Shown here: piece after piece, positions 9,059-16,333 of the stretch
Numbering within the stretch: position 1 is the first letter of the stretch
Layout: each line of letters starts with the position of its first letter
Source of the DNA: Virgisporangium ochraceum
Lineage (GTDB): Bacteria; Actinomycetota; Actinomycetes; Mycobacteriales; Micromonosporaceae
Direction: 5' to 3'
NCBI RefSeq assembly: GCF_016863655.1
Contig: NZ_BOPH01000053.1
Coordinates: forward strand, 1 to 64,000
DNA: 64,000 nucleotides
Program-made: the position numbers and the translations under genes
The notes under the pieces: generated by a model
Seen by the model: only the letters and a program-made list of their open reading frames with translations
What the model was told of the DNA's origin: nothing
The model's database searches: none

Positions 9059-9526
9059 ATGAAGATCGCCACCGCTGACCGGGTCGACCGGGCCGGGCTC
9101 CTGGAGTTCGTCCGCCCACGGCACAACGTCATCCTGGTCACCACGCGGGCCGACGGACGCCCGCAGCTGTCACCGGTGACCGGCGGCGTCGACACCGACG
9201 GCCGGATCGTGATCTCCAGCTACCCGCAGCGCGCGAAGTCGCGGAACGCCAGGCAGAACCCGCGGGTGTCGGTGCTCGTGCTCTCCGACAGCTTCGGCGA
9301 CGCGTGGGTGCAGGTCGACGGCACGGCCGAGGTGCTCGACCTGCCCGACGCGGTGGAGCCGCTGGTCGAGTACTTCCGCTGCATCTCCGGCGAGCACCCC
9401 GACTGGGACGAGTACCGGGCGGCGATGGTCCGCCAGGGCAAGTGCCTCATTCGCGTGACGATCGACCACTGGGGCCCGATCGCTACCGGTGGCTTCCCTC
9501 CCGAGCTGGCTTCTCGATCTTCGTGA
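9059..9526 (+). CDS. PPOX-class F420/FMN-dependent oxidoreductase
   Basis: 155 residues, single split-barrel flavin/F420-binding domain of the pyridoxamine-5'-phosphate-oxidase-like class. Visible features are the N-terminal LLEFVRPRHNVILVTTRADGRP strand, a central strand with VISSYPQRAKSRN (the phosphate-binding region) and DAWVQVDGTAEVLDL. In actinobacteria this family often uses F420 to reduce unsaturated substrates; the actual substrate is unknown. The ATG was chosen because homology begins there, although no strong ribosome-binding site is visible. The final 44 bp overlap the convergent cation-efflux gene. Confidence 0.85.
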   Translation: MKIATADRVDRAGLLEFVRPRHNVILVTTRADGRPQLSPVTGGVDTDGRIVISSYPQRAKSRNARQNPRVSVLVLSDSFGDAWVQVDGTAEVLDLPDAVEPLVEYFRCISGEHPDWDEYRAAMVRQGKCLIRVTIDHWGPIATGGFPPELASRSS

Positions 9527-10457
9527 CGGGCGCGACCACCAGGTCGTGCATGCGCCAGTCCATCGAGCGCACCCACTCCCCCAGTTTCTCCAGCCTCGGC
9601 ACGAGATCGGTGACGTCCGACGTGGGGACCACGAGCAGCTCGCCGGCGAACACGTGCCCCTCCTCCCGGATGCGCAGGTAGGCGTCGGCGATCCAGTCCA
9701 GGTCGCGGACGCCGGCCAGGATCTGGTCGGGCAGCGGGTGCGGTTCGGAGCCGTCGACCACGCGCGGCCGGTTGTCCATCAGGTTGGCGACGGCGGCGCG
9801 GGTGGTCTTCACGCCGTCGCGGACGATGTCGGCGCCGATCACGACGGCCGCGACCGCGTCGGCCCACCACAGCCCGAACCCGATGCCGAGGATGCCGAGG
9901 ATCGCCGACCCGGCGGTGAGCCAGTCGGCGCGGTTCATCTCCGCGTCGGAGTAGAGCACCTTGTCGTGCAGCTCGCGGGCGATGCGCACCTTGACCCGGC
10001 CGAGCAGGATCGCCGGCACCATCGTCAGGGCGAGCACCGCGATCATCAGCCAGCCGAGCCAGAACCGGTGGCCGAACAGCTCGACGAGCCCGATCGGCGG
10101 CCGTTCGCGCAGCACGAGCTGCATCACCGAGTCGTAGACGACGAACCCGCCGAGGCCGAGCAGCGCCACCGATCCGGACAGGAACGCGATCGTCACCGAG
10201 CGGTGGTAGCCGTACGGGAAGGTCCCGTTCGGCGGCCGGTTGCGGTAGCGGGCCGCCACCAGGAACGCGACCGGTGGCACGAACCCGAGCATGTCCTCGA
10301 TCCAGGCGGCCTTCATCGCCTGCGACTGGCCGAGGGTCAGGCCCAGCGCCAGCACCGCCGACGCGAAGAACAGGATCGTGAGCCACTCCAGCCTGACCGC
10401 GCGCCGGTGGAGCGCCTGCTTGTCGGGCGGCAGCTCGAACGCGTCGTAGACCTTCAC
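9483..10457 (-). CDS. cation diffusion facilitator-type efflux protein
   Basis: 324 residues, six predicted membrane segments followed by a soluble C-terminal domain of about 90 residues. The CDF hallmark region RPPNGTFPYGYHRSVTIAFLSGSVAL is present, and a late segment contains NRADWLTAG and WWADAVAA, with Asp residues in the metal-site positions. The family exports Zn, Fe, Mn or Co by proton antiport. The GTG start shares the GTGA overlap with the upstream solute-binding protein, so the two are translationally coupled. This is an unusual partnership. It overlaps the oxidoreductase by 44 bp at the 3' end. Confidence 0.85.
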   Translation of the reverse strand: MKVYDAFELPPDKQALHRRAVRLEWLTILFFASAVLALGLTLGQSQAMKAAWIEDMLGFVPPVAFLVAARYRNRPPNGTFPYGYHRSVTIAFLSGSVALLGLGGFVVYDSVMQLVLRERPPIGLVELFGHRFWLGWLMIAVLALTMVPAILLGRVKVRIARELHDKVLYSDAEMNRADWLTAGSAILGILGIGFGLWWADAVAAVVIGADIVRDGVKTTRAAVANLMDNRPRVVDGSEPHPLPDQILAGVRDLDWIADAYLRIREEGHVFAGELLVVPTSDVTDLVPRLEKLGEWVRSMDWRMHDLVVAPVTKIEKPAREGSHR

Positions 10458-11134
10458 CGGGCCAGCTCCTCGAGGATCTCGCCGCGGCGCAGCCCGAGCA
10501 GGAACTCCTCGACCGCCACCTGGAACCCGTTCTCGCCGAGCGGCACCGCCCAGACGTGCTTGTGCTCGGCGAGCGTGTGCCGGCTCGCGGTCAGCCCGGC
10601 CAGCTCCCACTCGTCGACGACCACCGGCAGGTCGGCCGCGGAGGCCAGCGGGTCGCGGCTGGCGACCGGCACCGCGTCCTCCTTCAGGAGCAGCGCGATG
10701 TCCTCGGAGCCGGCCCGCGCCGCCACGCGGGTCCCGGAGAGCTCCGCCGGCACCGCGACGCCCGGACGGGCCGCGACCAGGACGCGGGTGGTGATGTACG
10801 GCCTGGTCAGCGACGCTTCCTTGACCCACGGCGCGTCGTCGGTGAGCCCGCCGACCACGAGGTCGAGCACGCGGTGCTTCAGCGCCGCCATGAGCTCCGA
10901 CTCCGACCCCGGGTACCACTCGACGGTGGTGTCTAGGTCGTCGGCGAGCCGTTCGACGAGCGTCACCTCGGCACCGCCGACGCGTCCGTCGTCGGCGACG
11001 GTGACCCACGGCTCGTTCGCCGTGACACCGACCCGCAGCACCCCGCCGCGGACGTCGTCGAGCGTGGTGCCGGCGTCCCGCGGGACGCCACACGCTCCCA
11101 GCAGCACGAGCAGCACCAGAACGACCAGTCGCAT
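10454..11134 (-). CDS. extracellular solute-binding lipoprotein (family 3-like)
   Basis: 226 residues. The lipoprotein signal ends in LLGACG, with Cys15 or so as the lipidated residue. The rest matches periplasmic-binding-protein family 3 (amino-acid type): GVLRVGVTANEPWVT, then GGAEVTLVERLADDL and DLVVGGLTDD. It is slightly shorter than usual (about 250). No ABC permease or ATPase is adjacent; the next gene, sharing a 4-nt overlap, is a cation-efflux protein. It may therefore act as an orphan sensor or binding subunit. The ATG has GGAGG nine bases upstream. Confidence 0.8.
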   Translation of the reverse strand: MRLVVLVLLVLLGACGVPRDAGTTLDDVRGGVLRVGVTANEPWVTVADDGRVGGAEVTLVERLADDLDTTVEWYPGSESELMAALKHRVLDLVVGGLTDDAPWVKEASLTRPYITTRVLVAARPGVAVPAELSGTRVAARAGSEDIALLLKEDAVPVASRDPLASAADLPVVVDEWELAGLTASRHTLAEHKHVWAVPLGENGFQVAVEEFLLGLRRGEILEELAR

Positions 11135-11231
11135 GACGCCTCCGACCGTAGTCACGACCCCGTGCCCGCTATACCCCGATTCACGGAAATGGACGCGCGG
11201 TCGCCGCGCTCGTCCTGGCATCCTGGTGACC

Positions 11232-11657
11232 ATGGCCGATGAGATACCCCTGCGCGGTGGGGTCGCGATCCCGCGGTCCGAGCTGTCGTGGCGGTTCTCC
11301 CGGTCGAGCGGCCCGGGCGGGCAGTCGGTGAACACCGCCGACTCGCGCGTCGAGCTGCGCTGGGACCTCGCGTCGAGCGGCGCGCTGCCGCGGGTGCTGC
11401 GCGAGCGGGCGCTCGAACGGCTCGCCGGGCGCCTGGTCGACGGGGTCCTGATCGTCACGGCGCAGGAGCACCGCGAACAGTTGCGCAACCGTCGCGCCGC
11501 CGAGGCCAGGCTGGTCGCGCTGGTCACGGCCGCGATCGCGCCGGGTCCGCCGGCACGGCGCCCCACCAGGCCGTCGCGGGGCGCGGTTCAACGACGATTG
11601 GACGCGAAACGCACACGTTCTGTCACGAAGCAGCTTCGCGCCCGTCCAGAGCATTGA
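11232..11657 (+). CDS. arfB: ArfB/YaeJ-like peptidyl-tRNA hydrolase
   Basis: 141 residues. Carries the class I release-factor catalytic GGQ at residues 29-31 (SSGPGGQSVN) without the codon-recognition domains, and a basic C-terminal tail rich in Arg/Lys (RRLDAKRTRSVTKQLRARPEH). This is the architecture of ArfB, which enters ribosomes stalled on mRNA lacking a stop codon, threads its tail into the mRNA channel and hydrolyses the peptidyl-tRNA. The length matches the family. Its last 35 bp overlap the convergent CmcI-like gene, so the tail is encoded opposite that protein's C-terminus. Confidence 0.9.
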   Translation: MADEIPLRGGVAIPRSELSWRFSRSSGPGGQSVNTADSRVELRWDLASSGALPRVLRERALERLAGRLVDGVLIVTAQEHREQLRNRRAAEARLVALVTAAIAPGPPARRPTRPSRGAVQRRLDAKRTRSVTKQLRARPEH

Positions 11658-12336
11658 CCCTCTCGAGGAAGCCGCCGGGAAAGCAGGTCAGGCCGTACCG
11701 TTCGAGGTCGCGGCGCACGCGGAAGTCCGGGTTCGCGGCGAGGAAGTCGTGGATGGCCGGCAGCACGCCGCGGGGCAGGTCCTTGTCCGGCCGCAGGTCG
11801 GGCACGTCGACGATGCCGTCCTCGACCACGAAGAACCCGCCGACGGGCACGAACCGAGCGAACCGGTCGAGCGCGGTCTTCGTGGTCTCGTACGCGTGCA
11901 GCGTGTCCTCCACCACGAGACAGCGCGCGCCGGGTGCGAGGAGCGCGCTCACGCGGTCCGGTAGATCTTCATCCTGAAGATCGGCTGTCAGCAGCGTGAT
12001 CCCCGGTGGCGCGGCGCCGATCGCCTCGACCGCCTTGGTGTGGTCGCGGTCGATCGAGATCACGCGCGGTTCTTCGATGCGGCCGTAGGTGGTCGCCATC
12101 GTGGTGAGCCGGTCGCGGAACCACAGCGCCGACCCGCCGTGGTTGGTGCCGAGCTCGATCACGGTGTCGGCCCGCGAGATCCACAGCAGGTGCTCGTAGA
12201 CCCGCAGGTCCTCCGGCATCTTCTGGATGCGCACGCCCGCGTACACGTCCTTGACGTGCTGGCCCTCTCTCTTCAGCCAGTAGTCACGCAGCGGTGCGGT
12301 CAGGTCGGCCTCGACGTACGGCGGCAGAAGCTCCAT
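11623..12336 (-). CDS. CmcI-family (cephalosporin hydroxylase-like) methyltransferase-fold protein
   Basis: 237 residues. Rossmann-type SAM-binding features: VIELGTNHGGSALWF (motif I), VISIDRDH (acidic end of strand 2), CLVVEDTLHAYETT and FFVVEDGIVD. The family is named after CmcI of cephamycin biosynthesis, but many members act on sugars or lipids in surface polymers. No substrate can be inferred here. The start lies 53 bp inside the 3' end of the upstream membrane-protein gene, so coupling is likely. It ends in a 35-bp convergent overlap with arfB. Confidence 0.8.
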   Translation of the reverse strand: MELLPPYVEADLTAPLRDYWLKREGQHVKDVYAGVRIQKMPEDLRVYEHLLWISRADTVIELGTNHGGSALWFRDRLTTMATTYGRIEEPRVISIDRDHTKAVEAIGAAPPGITLLTADLQDEDLPDRVSALLAPGARCLVVEDTLHAYETTKTALDRFARFVPVGGFFVVEDGIVDVPDLRPDKDLPRGVLPAIHDFLAANPDFRVRRDLERYGLTCFPGGFLERVNALDGREAAS

Positions 12337-13279
12337 TCGCCGAGAATGCCTCGTTTGTGTTTCGCCCGCCCGTCGATCCGAGCAACAACGCCAACAGCAC
12401 GGGAAACTCCAGGTACGCGTGGTAGGTGGCGAACGCCGCGTAGACCGAGCGGCCGCCCCAGTAGTCCATCGCGAACAGCACCGCGAGCAGGGCTCCCCCG
12501 CCGACGCCGAGCGCCCACACCCGCGGTCCGGTGAGCGCCGGGACCCTGCGTTCGAACGCCTCCGCCGCGTCCGGCGCGTACCGCGGCAGGAACCACACCC
12601 ACACGACGTAGTGCATCGTCTGCAGGAACGCGAACACCACGAGGAAGCGCACGCCCATCACGGAGTCGAGTGTGCTGGGGGGCGCGCTCGCCGCCACCAC
12701 CCGGGCCGGGTCGTCGACGAACGCGGTGGCCGTGAGATCGCCCGTCCACGGGTCGACCGCGCCGGCGAGGACCAGCGCGGGGACGACCAGAACCCAGCCG
12801 ATCTGCACCGCCCGGAATGCGGTTTTCGTGGGAAGCTGCCGCGACCACTCCCAGAGAAACACCAGGGGCACCAGGTTGTGCAGGTGCGCCAGCACCACGA
12901 AGTGGTACGCCGGCCACATCGTCGACGCGACCGTGGCCACGGCGACGGCCGCCAGGACGACGTGGCGGATCGTGCCCCTGGCCACGACGGCCGCCGCGGC
13001 GAGCACCGCGTACCCGATGACGATCTCGGCGTACCGGGCCGGTGCCCCCACCACAAGCGCCGCGACCCGGCAGACCACGATGCCGCTCACCAGCGCCACC
13101 AGCAGCACCAGGAACCGCCCCGACAGCACCGAGGCGAACCGCCCCGCGACGTACCGCAGCTCCAGAACGTTGTGCAGCACGCCGAACAGGACGAGCCCGA
13201 GCACGGTGGTGGCAATGGGCGCGTTGACGGCGAGGGCCAGCGCGCCGGCCGCCGCCAGGCCGAGCGCCGCTACCTTCAT
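12284..13279 (-). CDS. polytopic membrane protein with intramembrane histidines
   Basis: 331 residues with eight or nine predicted membrane segments. I do not recognise the family. Histidines recur within or at the edge of helices: FGVLHNVLELRY (His36), WPAYHFVVLAHLHNLVPL (His126, 132, 134), QTMHYVVWVWFLPR and TYHAYLEFP, a pattern reminiscent of metal- or haem-binding membrane enzymes such as Brp/Blh dioxygenases, but without their signature. The ATG at 13279 faces the GTG of the next gene with only three bases between. The 3' end overlaps the CmcI-like gene by 53 bp. Confidence 0.75.
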   Translation of the reverse strand: MKVAALGLAAAGALALAVNAPIATTVLGLVLFGVLHNVLELRYVAGRFASVLSGRFLVLLVALVSGIVVCRVAALVVGAPARYAEIVIGYAVLAAAAVVARGTIRHVVLAAVAVATVASTMWPAYHFVVLAHLHNLVPLVFLWEWSRQLPTKTAFRAVQIGWVLVVPALVLAGAVDPWTGDLTATAFVDDPARVVAASAPPSTLDSVMGVRFLVVFAFLQTMHYVVWVWFLPRYAPDAAEAFERRVPALTGPRVWALGVGGGALLAVLFAMDYWGGRSVYAAFATYHAYLEFPVLLALLLGSTGGRNTNEAFSANGASAAVRRGRPDRTAA

Positions 13280-13282
13280 GGG

Positions 13283-13621
13283 GTGCCCCAGGGACTCGCG
13301 CTGCTGCTGACGCTGGCGGTGGAGGTCCCGTTGTACGTGGCCGCCCTGGTGTCGCTGCGGCTCGTGCCCGTGCGCCGGGCGCTGCTCGTGGCCGTCGCCG
13401 CGAACCTGGTGACCCACCCGGCGCTGTGGTGGGCGCTGGGCGACCACCCGTCGCTGGGTGCGCTGGTGCTCGCCGAGGTGGTGGTGTGGCTCGCGGAGGC
13501 ACTGCTGCTCTGGCTGGCCGTCCGCCGGGCCGTCCGGGTGCTCCTGGTGGTGGCCGCCGGCGCCAACGCCGCCTCCATCCTGGCCGGTGCCCTCATTGCC
13601 GTTCTTCGCGGCGCCGCTTGA
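13283..13621 (+). CDS. small integral membrane protein
   Basis: 112 residues from GTG with three or four hydrophobic helices. It begins VPQGLALLLTLAVEVPLYVAAL and has a conserved-looking NLVTHPALWWAL turn followed by a Glu-containing helix (AEVVVWLAEALLLWLAV). Similar VE(V/I)P...NLVTHP sequences recur in small prokaryotic membrane proteins of unknown role. No ribosome-binding site is visible, and the start is three bases from the divergent start at 13279, so its promoter must lie in that neighbour's coding region or the transcript is leaderless. The last 29 bp overlap the small gene on the other strand. Confidence 0.65.
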   Translation: MPQGLALLLTLAVEVPLYVAALVSLRLVPVRRALLVAVAANLVTHPALWWALGDHPSLGALVLAEVVVWLAEALLLWLAVRRAVRVLLVVAAGANAASILAGALIAVLRGAA

Positions 13622-13748
13622 GCACCAGCACGACCACCACGACGATCGCGGCCACGAACAGCAGGCACAACCCTCCGAGCAGCCCGAAGGTGAGGGCCAG
13701 GTCGCTGGGGTCAGGTTCGGGGGCGGCGTCAGCGAGGTGCTCGATCAC
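13593..13748 (-). CDS. small single-pass membrane protein
   Basis: 51 residues from GTG: an acidic N-terminus (VIEHLADAAPEPDPSDLA), one strongly hydrophobic segment (about 19-43) and a basic tail KRRREERQ. The charge pattern predicts N-out, C-in topology. No family is recognised. Very short, so it may be spurious, but the composition is typical of actinobacterial small membrane proteins. It overlaps the convergent 112-residue membrane protein by 29 bp. Confidence 0.45.
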   Translation of the reverse strand: MIEHLADAAPEPDPSDLALTFGLLGGLCLLFVAAIVVVVVLVLKRRREERQ

Positions 13749-13809
13749 GCCGCCATCGTAGGTGCCGCGTACGAGTTCACTAATGGTCGCTATGGTGCGA
13801 AAACCGAAC

Positions 13810-14742
13810 TCATAAGGGGAGCCACCCGGCCGCAGACAGAGCTGCCCGCACCTGGGCCGCCACCTCCGCCGGCCGGTTCCGCACCGCCCAGGCCGGGAAG
13901 CGCAGCACGCGGTCACCCGGGATCCAGAGGTCGTTCTGCCGCTTCATGTCGGCCCACCACTGCCGCACTTCCATGTGGTGGCCGCCGTCGATCTCCACGT
14001 GGATCCGCCACTCCTCGAAGTACGCGTCCAGGTACCGCCGCCGCCCCGACGCGTCGACCCGGCGCACCTGGCAGGCCGGGCGCGGGAGGCCGGCGTCCCG
14101 GCACAGTCGGAGAAACTGGCCCTCCGGTAGTGAATGGGCACCACCCCGGGCATCGGCGACCGCCTCCTCGATGAGGTCTCGCCGGTGCACCCGCGGCATC
14201 GCGGCAAGCATGGTGGAAACCTGGTCGCCCTCGACCAGGCGTTGTTGGAACGAGGCCGTGACGACCGTCCGGGCACGGTCGTCGAACCGGGCCCAGCGCG
14301 CCGCGTCGATCACCGCACGCGGGGCCTTCACGCATGGCGGAATGGTCGTCCAGTGGATGTGCTCCCGCCGGAGGGTCGTGGAGCGGTGCACCACCACGAA
14401 GATCGGCGGCTTCCGGCGCTGCGCCGACGCCGGCACCATCACATGGACATCCGACTCGGCGAAGCCGCGGAGCCCCATGACCACCAACGCCGACAGGCCA
14501 CCCAGGGGCATCGGACGTCCGTTGCCGGCGCTCAGCGACGCGATCCACAGTCGCTGGTCCGGATCCGGGTCGACATGCGTCCCACCATGGGCAAGGTAGA
14601 CACCGCGGTGCGCGACGCGCCACCGACCGCTCTGCACCCGGCTCCGGATCGCAGACGACGTGAACCAGTGCAACGCCTGCCAACGGCTGATGACGTTGCT
14701 CTGCCGGAACAACAGGAAGGTCAGATCCTCCTCGGTGGGCAC
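13810..14742 (-). CDS. AbiEi-like N-terminal / DUF559 endonuclease-fold protein
   Basis: 310 residues. The N-terminal ~60 residues (RQSNVISRWQALHWFTSSAIRSRVQSGRWRVAHRGVYL) resemble the winged-helix AbiEi antitoxin-type domain. The C-terminal third (RRYLDAYFEEWRIHVEIDGGHHMEVRQWWADMKRQNDLW) matches DUF559, a Vsr/PD-(D/E)xK-like nuclease fold with Asp/Glu/Asp in catalytic positions. This combination is widespread as a single gene in actinobacteria without a toxin partner, and no toxin is adjacent here. Function is unknown; a role in DNA repair or defence is inference. Confidence 0.75.
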   Translation of the reverse strand: MPTEEDLTFLLFRQSNVISRWQALHWFTSSAIRSRVQSGRWRVAHRGVYLAHGGTHVDPDPDQRLWIASLSAGNGRPMPLGGLSALVVMGLRGFAESDVHVMVPASAQRRKPPIFVVVHRSTTLRREHIHWTTIPPCVKAPRAVIDAARWARFDDRARTVVTASFQQRLVEGDQVSTMLAAMPRVHRRDLIEEAVADARGGAHSLPEGQFLRLCRDAGLPRPACQVRRVDASGRRRYLDAYFEEWRIHVEIDGGHHMEVRQWWADMKRQNDLWIPGDRVLRFPAWAVRNRPAEVAAQVRAALSAAGWLPL

Positions 14743-14813
14743 GGTGAACCAGTGTCCTGAACCGCACCCCGGTCAGTCACGTCCGACTTTGCACCTGTGG
14801 ACAACCGCTGCCG

Positions 14814-15704
14814 TCAGCAGACCTCGCGCCAGGCGTCGAGTTCGGGCTTCTTGCGTAGCGAGGAGAAGCCGAGCCGCCGGGACTCGGGGCAGAAACCGCC
14901 GCTCTCCTGCTCGTACTCGACGTGGAAGACGGGTTTGCCGGCCTTGACGAAGACGGCCAGTTTGCCGCACTCGTCGTACTGTGCGCACTCCTCGTTCACG
15001 GCGAAGTCGAAGTACGGTTCGAGCTGGGCGGCCTGCTCCACGTCGTTCTTCAGGCCGACGGCCAGGCCCCGCCGGTGGGCCAGGGCGGCCAGGCGGCGGT
15101 TGAACGTCAGCTGGTCGGCGGCGGTCAGCGGGAAGCCGGACTCGTTCGCGTACCCGTCGACGTTGTCGGGTTCCACGGCGTCGAAGCCCTTGGCGCGGCA
15201 GGTGTCGAAGCGCGCCGCCAGGATCGGCTCCAGCTTCGCCCACTGGCGGATGTCGAGCCAGCGTTCACCGGGCCAGCCGTCGAGGTCCTTGCCCAGCACG
15301 GCCTTCGGGAACCGCTTCGCGTCGGGGCGCCAGTCCTCGAACGCGCCGGCGTTGACGTAGCAGATGACGCGGCGGCCGGCCGCCTTGAGGGCGGCGACGT
15401 CGGCGGCCGAGGAGTCCTGGCCGTCGATGTCGTAGACCTGCGCGTCGACGGAGCGGTCGAGCTTTCCGGACAGCTGCCACTGCCAGGTGAGCCCGGCCTT
15501 CGGCCGCCACCAGGTGCCCGCCGCGGCCGGCGACGCGTCCACGGACGGCGACCCGTCACCGGGCGGTGGTGGGACATCCACAGTGGACGATCCGCCGCCA
15601 CGCGCGTCACCTTCGCTGGCGGAACGCAACGAAAAGAACGCGATGCCGGCGGCCAGCACCACGACGAGCGCCGCGCCGCCGACCACCCACCATCGTGCCC
15701 TCAT
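14814..15704 (-). CDS. GH114-family (Ega3-like) alpha-1,4-polygalactosaminidase
   Basis: 296 residues: one N-terminal membrane anchor (residues 5-25), a Gly/Pro/Ser linker to about 63, then a TIM-barrel GH114 domain. Landmarks are TWWRPKAGLTWQWQLSG (64-80), VYDIDG (90-95), VICYVNAGAFEDWRPDA (113-129), GFDAVEPDNVDGYAN (173-187) and FAVNEECAQYDEC (234-246), acidic residues of which form the active site. GH114 enzymes cut galactosamine-containing polymers, as with Ega3 of the Aspergillus GAG cluster. It is the last gene of the operon; its ATG shares ATGA with the GH135-like gene. A role in trimming or releasing the polymer is inference. Confidence 0.88.
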   Translation of the reverse strand: MRARWWVVGGAALVVVLAAGIAFFSLRSASEGDARGGGSSTVDVPPPPGDGSPSVDASPAAAGTWWRPKAGLTWQWQLSGKLDRSVDAQVYDIDGQDSSAADVAALKAAGRRVICYVNAGAFEDWRPDAKRFPKAVLGKDLDGWPGERWLDIRQWAKLEPILAARFDTCRAKGFDAVEPDNVDGYANESGFPLTAADQLTFNRRLAALAHRRGLAVGLKNDVEQAAQLEPYFDFAVNEECAQYDECGKLAVFVKAGKPVFHVEYEQESGGFCPESRRLGFSSLRKKPELDAWREVC

Positions 15705-16333
15705 GCCCCCACCTTGACCGGTGTCCGCAAGGGTGCGGGCAGGCCGCGGTACGGATTGGTGCCGGCGAGGTCGGTGACGAGGCCGTGCGCCACGCGGCGG
15801 TAGAGGCGGCGGGTCGCCTCGGTGAGGTCGGCCACCGGTACGTCGTAGACGATGTGCGCGGCGTTCGGCCAGTCGGGTTCGGCGGGCGTGGCCCGGTAGC
15901 GCGGCCACGGGCCCTCGAACGTGCACACGAGGTCGGCGAGCGCGGCGTAGCCGGGGTGCGGGCGCACGCCGGGGTTCAGCACGATGCGACCCCGCGCGGT
16001 GGCGACCGCGTGCGTCATCCAGCGCAGCGACGCGAGGTCCGACGGCACCTGGTCGAAGAACACGCCACCCACCGGGTAGGCGCGCCAGGCCAGGATGTCG
16101 GTGCGGACGTCGTCGATGGGACGCATGGCGTAGTTGACGTCGACGTAGCCGAGCATCGGCACCTCCGCCTCGGCGAGGGCGGCGGTCGCGTAACCGTAGG
16201 CGGGGTCGTAGTGCCGGCCCGGTCCATTGTGGACGTTGACGATCACGGTGACGTCCCAGCGCTGGGCGGCCAGGGTGGCCCACGCGCCCGGGTCGTCGGC
16301 CGGGTAGACGTACAGCGGCAGCAGCGTGGTCAC
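15701..16333 (-). CDS. GH135-family (spherulin-4/Sph3-like) glycoside hydrolase
   Basis: 210 residues. Spherulin-4-type barrel starting directly at LLPLYVYPADDPGAW, with VIVNVHNGPG (31-39), LGYVDVNYA (61-69), VGGVFFDQVPSD (88-99) and IVLNPGVRP (117-125). Family member Sph3 (GH135) hydrolyses N-acetylgalactosamine polymer and is needed for GAG production in Aspergillus. No signal peptide or membrane anchor precedes the domain, unlike secreted homologues, so it may act in the cytoplasm or the start may be misjudged. The GTG overlaps the membrane-protein stop (GTGA), and its own stop overlaps the GH114 start (ATGA). Confidence 0.85.
   Translation of the reverse strand: MTTLLPLYVYPADDPGAWATLAAQRWDVTVIVNVHNGPGRHYDPAYGYATAALAEAEVPMLGYVDVNYAMRPIDDVRTDILAWRAYPVGGVFFDQVPSDLASLRWMTHAVATARGRIVLNPGVRPHPGYAALADLVCTFEGPWPRYRATPAEPDWPNAAHIVYDVPVADLTEATRRLYRRVAHGLVTDLAGTNPYRGLPAPLRTPVKVGA

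Noticed and set aside
13593..14742. AbiE-type toxin-antitoxin pair formed by the DUF559 protein and its small neighbour
   Set aside because: The 51-residue neighbour is a single-helix membrane protein, not an AbiEii nucleotidyltransferase toxin, and the two are not overlapping.
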